Shown here: positions 51,480 to 58,760 of the stretch, piece by piece
Position numbering within the stretch: position 1 is the first letter of the stretch
Layout: the number at the start of each line of letters is the position of its first letter
NCBI RefSeq assembly: GCF_002993025.1
Contig: NZ_NXGI01000001.1
Coordinates: 1-63,398 of the forward strand
Origin: Arcobacter cryaerophilus gv. crypticus
Lineage (GTDB): Bacteria; Campylobacterota; Campylobacteria; Campylobacterales; Arcobacteraceae
Reading direction: 5' to 3'
Length of the DNA stretch: 63,398 bases
The notes under the pieces: generated by a model
What the model saw: only the letters and a program-made list of their open reading frames with translations
Told to the model about the DNA's origin: nothing
Databases searched by the model: none
Made by a program: the position numbers and the translations under genes

Positions 51480-51503
51480 ATATATCAATATATCTTGATA
51501 TTT
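51480..51503. promoter_or_regulatory. Candidate ArsR operator between phosphatase and permease genes
   Basis: A palindrome with TATCAA and CTTGATA half-sites, the same 24-base layout as the sites before arsR and arsB. It lies in the 121-base divergent gap, 48 bases from the phosphatase start and 51 bases from the permease start, and could control both. Confidence 0.75.
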
Positions 51504-51553
51504 AGTTTTTATTCTGATATGATTTGAAGATAATTTGATTTTAGGAGGTCAAT

Positions 51554-52519
51554 ATGTTTGACTGGTTAGTAAATTTAAGTGCGATATTTGTATTTGATAA
51601 TTTAGGACTTGAAAAGGGAAGCCATTTGGGTGAGGCTTTACACTTTTTTATTTATGACACTATAAAAATATTTATACTTTTAATTACAATTATTTTTTTA
51701 GTGACATTTTTGCGAAGCTATTTTCCTGTTGAAAAAATAAGAGATTATTTAGTTGGAAAACATAAACTTATTGGACATATTTTTGCAGCTTTTTTTGGAA
51801 TATTAACACCATTTTGTTCTTGTAGTGCAATTCCACTTTTTTTAGGTTTTTTGCAAGCAAGAATTCCCTTAGGAGTTACATTTTCATATCTAATCTCTGC
51901 ACCACTTAGTGATGCTGTTGTAATTGCCTTACTAGTTTCACTTTTTGGTTGGAAGATTACTTTACTTTATGTAGGTTTTGCTCTGTTAATAGCAATTGTA
52001 GCTGGACTTATAATTGGAGCTATGAATTTAGAAAAAGAGGTTTTAATTGAAGTTAAACCAATAAATAGTTGTTGTGGAAATTCAAATGAAGATACAGCTT
52101 TAATATCTTCAAGATTAAAAGAATCATGGGAATATACAGTTGATATATTTAAAAAGATTTATTTATATGTAATTATTGGAGTTGGAATTGGAGCATTTAT
52201 TCATGGATATATTCCAGCTGAATTTATAAGTAAATATGCAGGTGGAGATGTTTGGTATGCTCCAATAGTTGCTGTTGTTATGGGAATTCCTATGTATTCA
52301 AATGCTGCTGGTATTTTACCACTAGTTGAAGTTTTAACTCAAAAAGGAATGCTTTTAGGAACGGCACTATCTTTTATGATGGCAGTTGTGGCACTAAGTC
52401 TTCCAGAAGCTTTGATTTTAAAAAGAGTTTTAAGCTTGAAGTTAATAGCAATCTTTTTTACAGTAGTAGGTCTAGCTATACTTTTAGCTGGTTATTTATT
52501 TAATTATTTAATAGGATGA
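51554..52519 (+). CDS. ArsP-like permease (UPF0718/DUF318 family)
   Basis: 321 aa with about 8 membrane helices in two repeats. The family motif ILTPFCSCSAIPLFLGF has Cys88 and Cys90. The second repeat has MGIPMYSNAAGILPLVE. A central loop contains NSCCGNSNED, a further cysteine pair. ArsP members export trivalent organoarsenicals such as methylarsenite; other members of the superfamily handle metals. The ArsR-like operator and the following thioredoxin-fold gene (4-base gap) favour an arsenic role. Substrate unproven. Confidence 0.8.
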   Translation: MFDWLVNLSAIFVFDNLGLEKGSHLGEALHFFIYDTIKIFILLITIIFLVTFLRSYFPVEKIRDYLVGKHKLIGHIFAAFFGILTPFCSCSAIPLFLGFLQARIPLGVTFSYLISAPLSDAVVIALLVSLFGWKITLLYVGFALLIAIVAGLIIGAMNLEKEVLIEVKPINSCCGNSNEDTALISSRLKESWEYTVDIFKKIYLYVIIGVGIGAFIHGYIPAEFISKYAGGDVWYAPIVAVVMGIPMYSNAAGILPLVEVLTQKGMLLGTALSFMMAVVALSLPEALILKRVLSLKLIAIFFTVVGLAILLAGYLFNYLIG

Positions 52520-52523
52520 AAAA

Positions 52524-52814
52524 ATGAAAATAGAGATTTTAGGAACAGGTTGTACAAAATGTAAGGCTTTAGAAGAGGCAACAAAACAAGCAGTAGCAAA
52601 AGTTGGTGGATTTCACGAAGTTAAAAAAGTAGAAGATATAGTTGAAATTATGAACTATGGAGTTATGAGTACACCAGCACTTGTTGTTGATGGAGTTGTA
52701 AAAAGTACAGGAAAAATTTTAAGTGTTGAAGCGATAGTTGGTTTTTTAAAAGGTGATGAAGCTTGTTGTAGTACAAGTGAAAATACACCTAGTGGATGTT
52801 GTGGAAGTAAGTAA
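52524..52814 (+). CDS. Thioredoxin-fold redox/metal-binding small protein
   Basis: 96 aa. CTKC (Cys10, Cys13) in the thioredoxin position and MSTPALVVDGVV with the cis-proline loop identify the Thioredoxin_3 type. The C-terminal tail is unusual: CC at about 85-86 and again near the end (SGCCGSK), four cysteines that could bind As(III) or another metal. It follows the permease by 4 bases and probably delivers substrate to it or keeps it reduced. Last gene of the arsenic island. Confidence 0.88.
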   Translation: MKIEILGTGCTKCKALEEATKQAVAKVGGFHEVKKVEDIVEIMNYGVMSTPALVVDGVVKSTGKILSVEAIVGFLKGDEACCSTSENTPSGCCGSK

Positions 52815-52835
52815 AATAATAGATGGAAAATTAAT

Positions 52836-52931
52836 TTACCACTCCATTGCATCACTTAATTTATAATCTTTCTCTTTAGGTTTTAAATTTTTTACTTCAG
52901 TATCAGTAAGTGTTTTAATGTGTTTAGGCAT
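52836..52931 (-). pseudogene. N-terminal stub of a phage-type tyrosine integrase
   Basis: The 31-residue frame (MPKHIKTLTDTEVKN... ending KDYKLSDAMEW) matches the first strand of the arm-type DNA-binding domain (DUF4102) of P4-like integrases, which continues with D-G-x-G-L-x-L. The reading stops at TAA just where the conserved part should continue, so the rest has been lost. It marks a former integration point at the border of the accessory region. Confidence 0.6.
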
Positions 52932-53035
52932 TTTTACGGTACAAATCTTATTAATAAAGTTTATACCGTAAATTGTACCGCAATTTTTTTGTTATAACTG
53001 AATTTAGTAGTATTTTGATGAATGTTATAGGACTT

Positions 53036-53158
53036 AAGAATTCCTATTTTATGGTAAGTTTAAAACTTTATAGTATTTTTTGGATTTTGAAGAATTAATA
53101 GCTGGTGGTCGTGAAGGACTCGAAAAACTATAGAGTAACTATAAAATAGGGAATTCTT
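53036..53158. repeat. Imperfect inverted repeat flanking a tRNA-end-like site
   Basis: The 17 bases at 53036-53052 and the 18 bases at 53141-53158 are inverted copies with one base inserted. The 88 bases between them hold the tRNA-3'-end-like stretch. The symmetry may be that of an attachment region or of a small non-coding mobile element. Confidence 0.6.
53103..53124 (-). other. tRNA-3'-end-like segment, candidate att core
   Basis: On the minus strand the 22 bases begin TTCGAGTCC (T-loop-like) and end ACCACCA. This is what a tyrosine integrase leaves when it inserts at a tRNA 3' end. The spacing from the T-loop C to the terminal CCA is one base short of a true tRNA, and there is no 5' part, so this is a scar or chance similarity. 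Confidence 0.35.
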
Positions 53159-53202
53159 GGAATACAGTACCGTATTCAGTACCGTCAAAAAACCAGTACC
53201 GT

Positions 53203-53476
53203 TAAAAAATATTATTTGAATATTTTTTAAATATGATTCATTATAAAATATGAAAACTTAAATTATATAATTAAACATAAAAAATATTATCAATTTTAAA
53301 ATTTACTTATATTACCTATACATCCTATATTTTGTTAATTTCTATATAAAAATAAAAATATCAAATAAGATATTTTCAATAGATTTTTCTAAGATATTTC
53401 TATCAAATTAATTTATTATAGTAACAACATTTCCATAGATATTATTTAATTGAATTAAAGAAATAAAGGAGATTAA
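53203..53476 (+). other. AT-rich intergenic stretch before the DUF2958 operon
   Basis: No ORF or clear hairpin is seen. It is very AT-rich and probably holds the promoter of the four-gene operon that begins at 53477; a ribosome binding site (AAGGAG, about 53466-53471) is at its end. Confidence 0.4.
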
Positions 53477-53782
53477 ATGAAACTACTAAGCGACGAGCAG
53501 GCAGAAAAACTACCACCATTGTATGCAACTGAAAATATTGCAACAAAAGATAAAATTGTGAAGATTAAATTCTTCACACCTGATAGTAATTGGACTTGGT
53601 ATGCAGTAGAGTATGACAAAAATGAAAAAATATTCTTTGGATTTGTAAATGGACACTATCCTGAATGGGGATATTTTAGCCTAGAAGAATTAGAACAAAT
53701 AAAAGGACCTCTAGGATTACATATTGAAAGAGATATACATTTTAAAGAACAACCTTTTGGACAGATAAAGGAATTACAATGA
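53477..53782 (+). CDS. DUF2958-domain protein
   Basis: 101 aa covering the whole DUF2958 domain (LPPLYATENIATKDKIVKIKFFTPDSNWTWYAVEYD, then FFGFVNGHYPEWGYFSLEELE). The domain is common on plasmids and integrative elements and has no known function. It is the first of four overlapping plus-strand genes (overlap of 4 bases with the next) just inside the accessory region. Confidence 0.85.
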   Translation: MKLLSDEQAEKLPPLYATENIATKDKIVKIKFFTPDSNWTWYAVEYDKNEKIFFGFVNGHYPEWGYFSLEELEQIKGPLGLHIERDIHFKEQPFGQIKELQ

Positions 53783-54315
53783 ATATAGTACCAAGCAAAA
53801 AATTAATAGATAAATTACTTTGTATGGAAGTTGATGATAATGATTTCCACCAAGCTACATTAAATATGATGTACCAAGAGTGGCAGACTAATTATATTGG
53901 CTATACATATAAAGAGATTCTAGATTGGTTTGAAGATACTTATGATTCATTTGCAAAATTTGCTGTGTTGATTGGAAAATACAATCAACAAATTTGTAAC
54001 GGAGGACATATTCAATATTTTGATAATGGATATGCGAATGGAGATGGAGGGTGTTTTTACAAACACTCCTCATCAATACCATTACACAATGAATTAATAA
54101 AACTTTTTGAAAAAACTGAACTTAAAGAAGATGAATTATCATTAAAAGTTTTGAAGATACTTAAAAAGTTTGAAATTGAAGAAGAAGATGATGAAATTCT
54201 AAATTATGATTATCTAAGAGCATTAGATAATCAATATTACGAATTATGTGATGAATTTATGGAATTAATAAATGATTATATAAAACAAAAAATTATAGGA
54301 GAATCAAAATGTTAG
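53779..54315 (+). CDS. DMP19/DUF4375-like protein
   Basis: 178 aa. The segment QQICNGGHIQYFDNGYANGDGG resembles the NGGxxQYFxN core of the DMP19 (DUF4375) family, whose founding member mimics DNA to sequester a regulator. The protein is acidic, with runs such as EIEEEDDEILNYD, fitting a DNA-mimic idea. It overlaps the genes before (4 bases) and after (7 bases). Role on a mobile element, for example anti-restriction, is inference. Confidence 0.65.
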   Translation: MNIVPSKKLIDKLLCMEVDDNDFHQATLNMMYQEWQTNYIGYTYKEILDWFEDTYDSFAKFAVLIGKYNQQICNGGHIQYFDNGYANGDGGCFYKHSSSIPLHNELIKLFEKTELKEDELSLKVLKILKKFEIEEEDDEILNYDYLRALDNQYYELCDEFMELINDYIKQKIIGESKC

Positions 54316-54512
54316 ATTTTGAGGAATTAGAGATATCTTTACAAAAACATATAATTGATATTTGTGAAGATGACCAATATAACTTAGACCCTAAAACTTT
54401 ATATAGAAATATATTTAACAGTAAAGGAGATATTCAAACACTTTCAAAAGTGTTTGAAGTACCAGAGCTACTGATTATAGAAATAAAAGAAAAAGGAGTA
54501 GAATTCCCATGA
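54309..54512 (+). CDS. Small hypothetical protein in the DUF2958 operon
   Basis: 67 aa, acidic, mostly helical. The segment DIQTLSKVFEVPELLIIEIKEKG could be a short helix-turn-helix. It overlaps the DMP19-like gene by 7 bases and the next gene by 4 bases, so all four are translated from one message. No family recognised. Confidence 0.7.
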   Translation: MLDFEELEISLQKHIIDICEDDQYNLDPKTLYRNIFNSKGDIQTLSKVFEVPELLIIEIKEKGVEFP

Positions 54513-54793
54513 AAACAATTAAAGAAGTAACTAATAATACAGCTATTATTAGATTTATTGAACATAACAATAAAAAGTTCAAACTAACTTATGATAATAG
54601 AAATGGAACACCACTAGGCTTTGATTATAGATTTAAAGCTGAAATACTAAAAGATGATACATGGAATACAATAGCAGGAAAAAATGATATTGAATTTGAA
54701 CAAATATCATATGTAAGTGATAAAATGAAACTTATAGAAGATTCAAAAAGATTCTTCAAAATGATGGAAGAACATATTTCACTTATGTATTAA
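54509..54793 (+). CDS. Hypothetical protein ending the DUF2958 operon
   Basis: 94 aa, beta-rich in the first half (NTAIIRFIEHNNKKFKLTYDN) and helical at the end (MKLIEDSKRFFKMMEEHISLMY). No domain is recognised. It is the last gene of the four-gene unit and is followed after 5 bases by a strong intrinsic terminator. Confidence 0.7.
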   Translation: MKTIKEVTNNTAIIRFIEHNNKKFKLTYDNRNGTPLGFDYRFKAEILKDDTWNTIAGKNDIEFEQISYVSDKMKLIEDSKRFFKMMEEHISLMY

Positions 54794-54798
54794 ATAAT

Positions 54799-54838
54799 AA
54801 GTACAAAAAAGGCAGATAATTCTGCTTTTTTTGTACTT
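54799..54838 (+). terminator. Strong terminator of the DUF2958 operon
   Basis: AAGTACAAAAAAGGCAG (54799-54815) pairs with CTGCTTTTTTTGTACTT (54822-54838) across a 6-base loop, with one G/T irregularity. The A-tract upstream and T-tract downstream allow termination in both directions. Confidence 0.85.
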
Positions 54839-54978
54839 ATAAGTATTATATGTCAACATTTAGATAATTGTAATTTTAAAATACTAAATAAAAACTAATA
54901 CTTTAAAAGATTATAATTAATAAAAAATTGACTTATTTATTGATACAATATTATTAAAATAAAAATAGGGGTATTACA

Positions 54979-55710
54979 TTGGAAAATAAATTTCTTTCGA
55001 TTTCTAGAAAATTCATTCTTTTTCTTACAGGTCTTGCATTTATAGCGGTATTAATTGGTGCTTTTGTTGCATTAGCAAAGTTTTCAAATTCTCCAGATGA
55101 AACTATTAAAATTACAAAAATAGATTCTAATGATTATTTTACAAAAAAAGAAGAGAAGCAAGAAATAAAACAAAACATTCAAACAACAAATGATGATAAA
55201 ACTGTTGTACAAAAGGAACAATCTGAGCTTGATAAAATTATTGAAGAAGCTACTGAAATAACTGTAAAAAATCTTAATATTTGTGAAACAAAAATATTAG
55301 ATTCAGAAATGCTAGTTAATTATTATAATACTACACAAATAAAAGATATATTCAAAAATAATTTTTCAAAAAACATTATCTCTCTTTCAGATGAGGATAA
55401 AGCTATTGAATTTTTCAAACTTCTTAAAGAAGATAGTAATAATATTGTAAAAAATTATCAATATTTTAAAGATAATTCATTAAGATGTGGAAGTTATATT
55501 GATTGGTTATATAATGAATATTTAGAGCAACTTAAAAGCGAAAAAGATAGAATCAACTCAGAAATATTTGCTAGTAACTTTGAAAAGGCTGAAGCTCTAA
55601 CTTTATTATCATTTGTAGGTATAGCATTTGGAGTTTTTGTTTTTCTTACAATAATTTTGGTGTTATTTAAAATTGAAATAAATACAAGAAAAGAAGAAGA
55701 TAAAAAATAA
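54979..55710 (+). CDS. Two-helix membrane protein of unknown function
   Basis: 243 aa from a TTG at 54979 after AGGGG. One membrane helix near the N-terminus (about 11-33) and one near the C-terminus (about 211-233) bound a non-cytoplasmic or cytoplasmic loop of about 175 residues. That loop has a Lys/Glu-rich stretch and two to three cysteines (NICETK, LRCGSYI). No domain recognised. It overlaps the next gene's start by 1 base. The pair lies between the DUF2958 operon and the minus-strand cluster. Confidence 0.7.
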   Translation: MENKFLSISRKFILFLTGLAFIAVLIGAFVALAKFSNSPDETIKITKIDSNDYFTKKEEKQEIKQNIQTTNDDKTVVQKEQSELDKIIEEATEITVKNLNICETKILDSEMLVNYYNTTQIKDIFKNNFSKNIISLSDEDKAIEFFKLLKEDSNNIVKNYQYFKDNSLRCGSYIDWLYNEYLEQLKSEKDRINSEIFASNFEKAEALTLLSFVGIAFGVFVFLTIILVLFKIEINTRKEEDKK

Positions 55711-56636
55711 TGAAATTAAAAAAAATTATCTTCAGTTTATTCCTAATTTATAGTTTTTTAAATGCAGAAACTTTGAAAGAATATAACGGGAATAAAGTCG
55801 CTCCTCCAGAAATTATTCTAAACGAATTACCATATAATAGCGAAGGTAAGTATTATCAGTTAGTTGGAAAAATTATTCAAAGGATTGATGCAAATAGTAT
55901 GTTAGTTTCAGGAACTGAAAATATTTCAACAGTATCCAAAGAAACAGTTATTTATGTTGAAGGTATTCCAAAAGGAACTACAGTTGCTAAAGGTACGTTA
56001 ATCGATATAATAGTAAAAGGAGATGGTGAATACAGATATACAAATGCTGATGGTGTTTCAAAAGTTGTAGTAAAAGCTATTTGGCAAAATAAAGAAGTAT
56101 ATAATGATTCAAGTAGTCAACAAATTGTTGAGAAGATTGAAAACAGTGTTATAAAAAAACAATATAATGAAAATGGTATACTATTGGAAATTGAATATCC
56201 TTCAAATATAATACCTAATTCTTATGTAGATTTTAAAATAACTGTTACAAATAATCTACCATATCTAGGTACAAAAGGTGGTATATCTATTGGCTTTCCT
56301 CAATATAAAAATTTAGATATAATCAAAAATAATTCGACCTTAGCTACAAAAAATTATCCTTCTAAAAGTAAACTTTGGAATGGAAATATCAAACAAACAA
56401 TTTCATCTGAGTATTTTATGATTGAAGGTTGGGAAACTGATTGGAAGCAAAGTCAAATAAAAACCATGAATTTTTCAGTTTTTATTAATGATGCTTCAGA
56501 ATTAAAAAATATAAATATTTTTATTCGTTCGGCATTGATAAGTAATAAAATTGAATATGTAAATCCAATTGATGGAATAGAAGGTCAACAAGGCTATAAA
56601 AATATAAATATTTCTATTCCTTTAATTAGAGATTGA
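55710..56636 (+). CDS. Secreted protein of unknown function
   Basis: 308 aa with a signal peptide (KKIIFSLFLIYSFLNAE). The mature protein is beta-rich. Residues about 50-130 look like an OB-like barrel (KYYQLVGKIIQRIDANSMLVSG, then KGTLIDIIVKGDGEYRY). The second half resembles an immunoglobulin-like domain (NSYVDFKITVTNNLPYLGTKGGISIGFP). It is coupled to the two-helix membrane protein and could form an envelope complex with it. A terminator follows. Confidence 0.7.
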   Translation: MKLKKIIFSLFLIYSFLNAETLKEYNGNKVAPPEIILNELPYNSEGKYYQLVGKIIQRIDANSMLVSGTENISTVSKETVIYVEGIPKGTTVAKGTLIDIIVKGDGEYRYTNADGVSKVVVKAIWQNKEVYNDSSSQQIVEKIENSVIKKQYNENGILLEIEYPSNIIPNSYVDFKITVTNNLPYLGTKGGISIGFPQYKNLDIIKNNSTLATKNYPSKSKLWNGNIKQTISSEYFMIEGWETDWKQSQIKTMNFSVFINDASELKNINIFIRSALISNKIEYVNPIDGIEGQQGYKNINISIPLIRD

Positions 56637-56656
56637 TTAGTTTTAATAAAATTAAA

Positions 56657-56687
56657 AAAAAAGGTAGAACTATATTCTACCTTTTTT
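56657..56687 (+). terminator. Terminator after the secreted protein gene
   Basis: AAAAAAGGTAGAA (56657-56669) and TTCTACCTTTTTT (56675-56687) form a perfect 13-bp stem with a CTATA loop, ending in T's, 20 bases after the stop codon. Confidence 0.88.
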
Positions 56688-56689
56688 AG

Positions 56690-57098
56690 GTTAAATAAAA
56701 TTAATTAGTAATAAATTTTATATTTATTTTTAGTCTATTAAAATATACATTTTGAAAAATATCATTTTAAAATTATACCACTACTAAAAGTCTGATTATT
56801 TAATCAAAAGATAGCTATATATAGTAATTGGTACTAAAAAATATTTATCTATATAATAAAGAAATCAAATTATTAAGCATATAAAATATATTAAATTATA
56901 TTGTTTAAACATCTTTAGAGAAAATAAAGTACGTTGAGTTATGTAATTTAAAAACCTTACTTTTGGAATATGCTCCAAAAATTACTCTTTGTGGAAAAAC
57001 TCTTATTTGATAAAAATTGATCAAAATGTAAAGATATGTAAGATTAACTCTGCTAAAATCTAGAACTATCAGAGACTTATAGAAAGTGCTGAATAGTC
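56690..57098. other. Gene-free stretch between convergent operons
   Basis: Only a weak minus-strand ORF (56905-57102, 65 aa) is open; it lacks a ribosome binding site and its residues look like chance translation. The stretch 56905-57100 has a more mixed base composition than its surroundings, so it may hold a structured RNA or a dispersed repeat. I cannot show either. Confidence 0.3.
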
Positions 57099-57725
57099 TC
57101 AATCAATATAGTTAATAGTGTTTAATTCTTTTAAAGAAAAAGATGAATAGTTTGGAGTAATTTTATTTTTGTTACTTCCAGGATTACTAATAGTAGTTGA
57201 ATTTATTATATCACTAGAATTAATTGGATGATGCATATGTCCACATAAAATATATTTTGGAGTGATAATTTTATTTTTTAGCAGTCTATATAATTCTTTA
57301 TCACCCCAATCATCGACACTTTCTTTATGTATAGCTGTTTTAGTTTTAGCTGGTGGTAGATGATATAAGATAATATCACAATCATCAAACTCTATAAAAT
57401 CAGGTGCTATATAGGGTATACATCCAAATTTTATACCATTTATTGTTTTTATACTATTGTCACTATAAATATTTGGTATTTTAATTAACCATTCTTCATT
57501 ATCTAACTCTTCTATATCATGGTTTCCACTACATACAAATAGTGGCTTTTTAAAATTGTTCATCCAATTTGTTATCCACTCTATTTGTTTAGGTAGTGTT
57601 TCTTTTTTAGAATCTTCTAAAAAATCTCCAGTGATACAAAACACATCATAGTCACCTTGTTTCTCTTCTATCCACTTAAACCATTGTTTGTTAAAGTGTA
57701 GATCGGTAGTATGTAGAATATTCAT
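57099..57725 (-). CDS. Calcineurin-like metallophosphoesterase
   Basis: 208 aa. All metal-binding motifs are present: TTDLHFN (Asp8, His10), ITGDFLED (Asp34), CSGNHD (Asn68, His69), YHLPP (His122) and LCGHMHHP (His163, His165). Such enzymes hydrolyse phosphoesters in nucleotides, nucleic acids or proteins. It is the last gene of a seven-gene minus-strand unit and overlaps the preceding gene by 1 base. The target is unknown; its company with nuclease-like and WYL proteins suggests nucleic acid or nucleotide signalling. Confidence 0.88.
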   Translation of the reverse strand: MNILHTTDLHFNKQWFKWIEEKQGDYDVFCITGDFLEDSKKETLPKQIEWITNWMNNFKKPLFVCSGNHDIEELDNEEWLIKIPNIYSDNSIKTINGIKFGCIPYIAPDFIEFDDCDIILYHLPPAKTKTAIHKESVDDWGDKELYRLLKNKIITPKYILCGHMHHPINSSDIINSTTISNPGSNKNKITPNYSSFSLKELNTINYID

Positions 57726-58165
57726 TAACTTAACCTTTGCATATATTTGTAACCTATATTAATATCATTTCCATCTACATTAATGATATATCTAGCTCCA
57801 TTAGAGTGAGTAGATTTATATAAGTTTCCATTTTTTAAATAATTAGTATCTTCTCCAATATATTTTAATTGCCTTACACATTCTTTGAATTTATAGACTT
57901 TTTCAAATTTAGGATTTGATAACTTTATAATCTCTTTAGCACTAGATGATTGATAAAAAAAGTTTTTTTGTTTCATCTTTTTGAATAAATTTTGAATTTT
58001 TTCATAATCGTTATTAAACAGTATTTTATCATCAATATGTTTATCTAATAAACTGATAACTTCTTCTGTAAAACTATAGATTTCATCAACTTTTTTGTAT
58101 CTAATTTTATCCCAAATTTGTAAATATTCTTTTTCTAATTCAAATTCTTCATAATGGTCTAACAT
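57725..58165 (-). CDS. Hypothetical protein of the WYL/GIY-YIG cluster
   Basis: 146 aa, soluble, helical in its first two thirds (LEKEYLQIWDKIRYKKVDEIYSF) with a small basic C-terminal part (ARYIINVDGNDINIGYKYMQRLS). No family recognised. The gene overlaps the phosphoesterase by 1 base and follows the GIY-YIG-like gene by 9 bases. It may be a subunit of a complex with either. Confidence 0.7.
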   Translation of the reverse strand: MLDHYEEFELEKEYLQIWDKIRYKKVDEIYSFTEEVISLLDKHIDDKILFNNDYEKIQNLFKKMKQKNFFYQSSSAKEIIKLSNPKFEKVYKFKECVRQLKYIGEDTNYLKNGNLYKSTHSNGARYIINVDGNDINIGYKYMQRLS

Positions 58166-58174
58166 GGTTCCTAC

Positions 58175-58696
58175 TTATATAAAATTTAAAATTTCTGAAA
58201 CGGGTTTAGTGTTTTTTTTATCAATAGATAAGTTTGTACCTACTTTATTTATTAAACCTTTCTCTCTAGACATAATGATATCATCTTCTATAAATTTACT
58301 GATATTTACTTTGATTCCATCTTCTGTATATGCATATGGATTTATTGATATCCAAAGAGTAATGTCTTTTTTAGGATTTTCCTTTAATCGTTTATTAACT
58401 TCGTTGTCAACAATTTCTCCATGCCAGAAATATCCTTTTTTTTTCCACCATCTATCTTTTAGACTATTTGAATAATATCCAACATATATGATTTCATCAC
58501 TATCTAAAATTAAATATGCAGATTGCTCTGCATTTAGAATATCCTCATCTACTAAAAGATTAAGTTTTAATTTCCAGTTTAATAAATCATTGCCATTAAA
58601 CTTAGCTTTCAGTGGCTCATCTGCAAAAAAAGCTTTTCCAATTTTTACAAACTTATACTTCGCTCCACTTTTCCCTGTAATATCAATTGTTTCCAT
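58175..58696 (-). CDS. GIY-YIG-like nuclease-fold protein
   Basis: 173 aa. The C-terminal 100 residues show the GIY-YIG pattern: AYLILDSDEIIYVGYYSNSLKDRW (Tyr61, Tyr71-Val-Gly, Arg82) and a downstream glutamate in SKFIEDDIIMSREKGLINKVG (Glu137) at the usual distance. WHGEIVDNEV may add a metal or structural residue. The N-terminal 50 residues are beta-rich and unknown. If active it cuts DNA. It lies in a unit with WYL, UDG-like and phosphoesterase genes. The family call is by motif only. Confidence 0.55.
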   Translation of the reverse strand: METIDITGKSGAKYKFVKIGKAFFADEPLKAKFNGNDLLNWKLKLNLLVDEDILNAEQSAYLILDSDEIIYVGYYSNSLKDRWWKKKGYFWHGEIVDNEVNKRLKENPKKDITLWISINPYAYTEDGIKVNISKFIEDDIIMSREKGLINKVGTNLSIDKKNTKPVSEILNFI

Positions 58697-58760
58697 ATGA
58701 AATTTCCTTTTAGTTAAAATTATAGTATTTAAATATGATAGCTTTATGTCTGTATTTTTA

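Larger units (their letters stand above)
52936..53202. repeat. Cluster of GTACCGT repeats around the integrase stub (arm-site-like)
   Basis: GTACCGT-type words occur at 52936-52942 (reversed), within 52964-52982 (two degenerate copies) and as three CAGTACCGT copies at 53165-53173, 53177-53185 and 53194-53202. Repeats of this kind next to an integrase start resemble integrase arm-type binding sites. Spacing is irregular, and there are no spacers of CRISPR type. Confidence 0.55.

Noticed and set aside
53103-53124. A functional tRNA gene on the minus strand
   Set aside because: Only a T-loop/acceptor-like end is present, it is one base short, and no D-arm or anticodon arm lies upstream. Kept only as a possible att scar.
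53165-53202. CRISPR-like repeats (CAGTACCGT x3)
   Set aside because: Repeats are 9 bases with spacings of 12 and 17 bases, no constant spacer length and no cas genes.
56905-57102. A 65-residue minus-strand protein
   Set aside because: No ribosome binding site and a composition typical of chance translation. Treated as non-coding.
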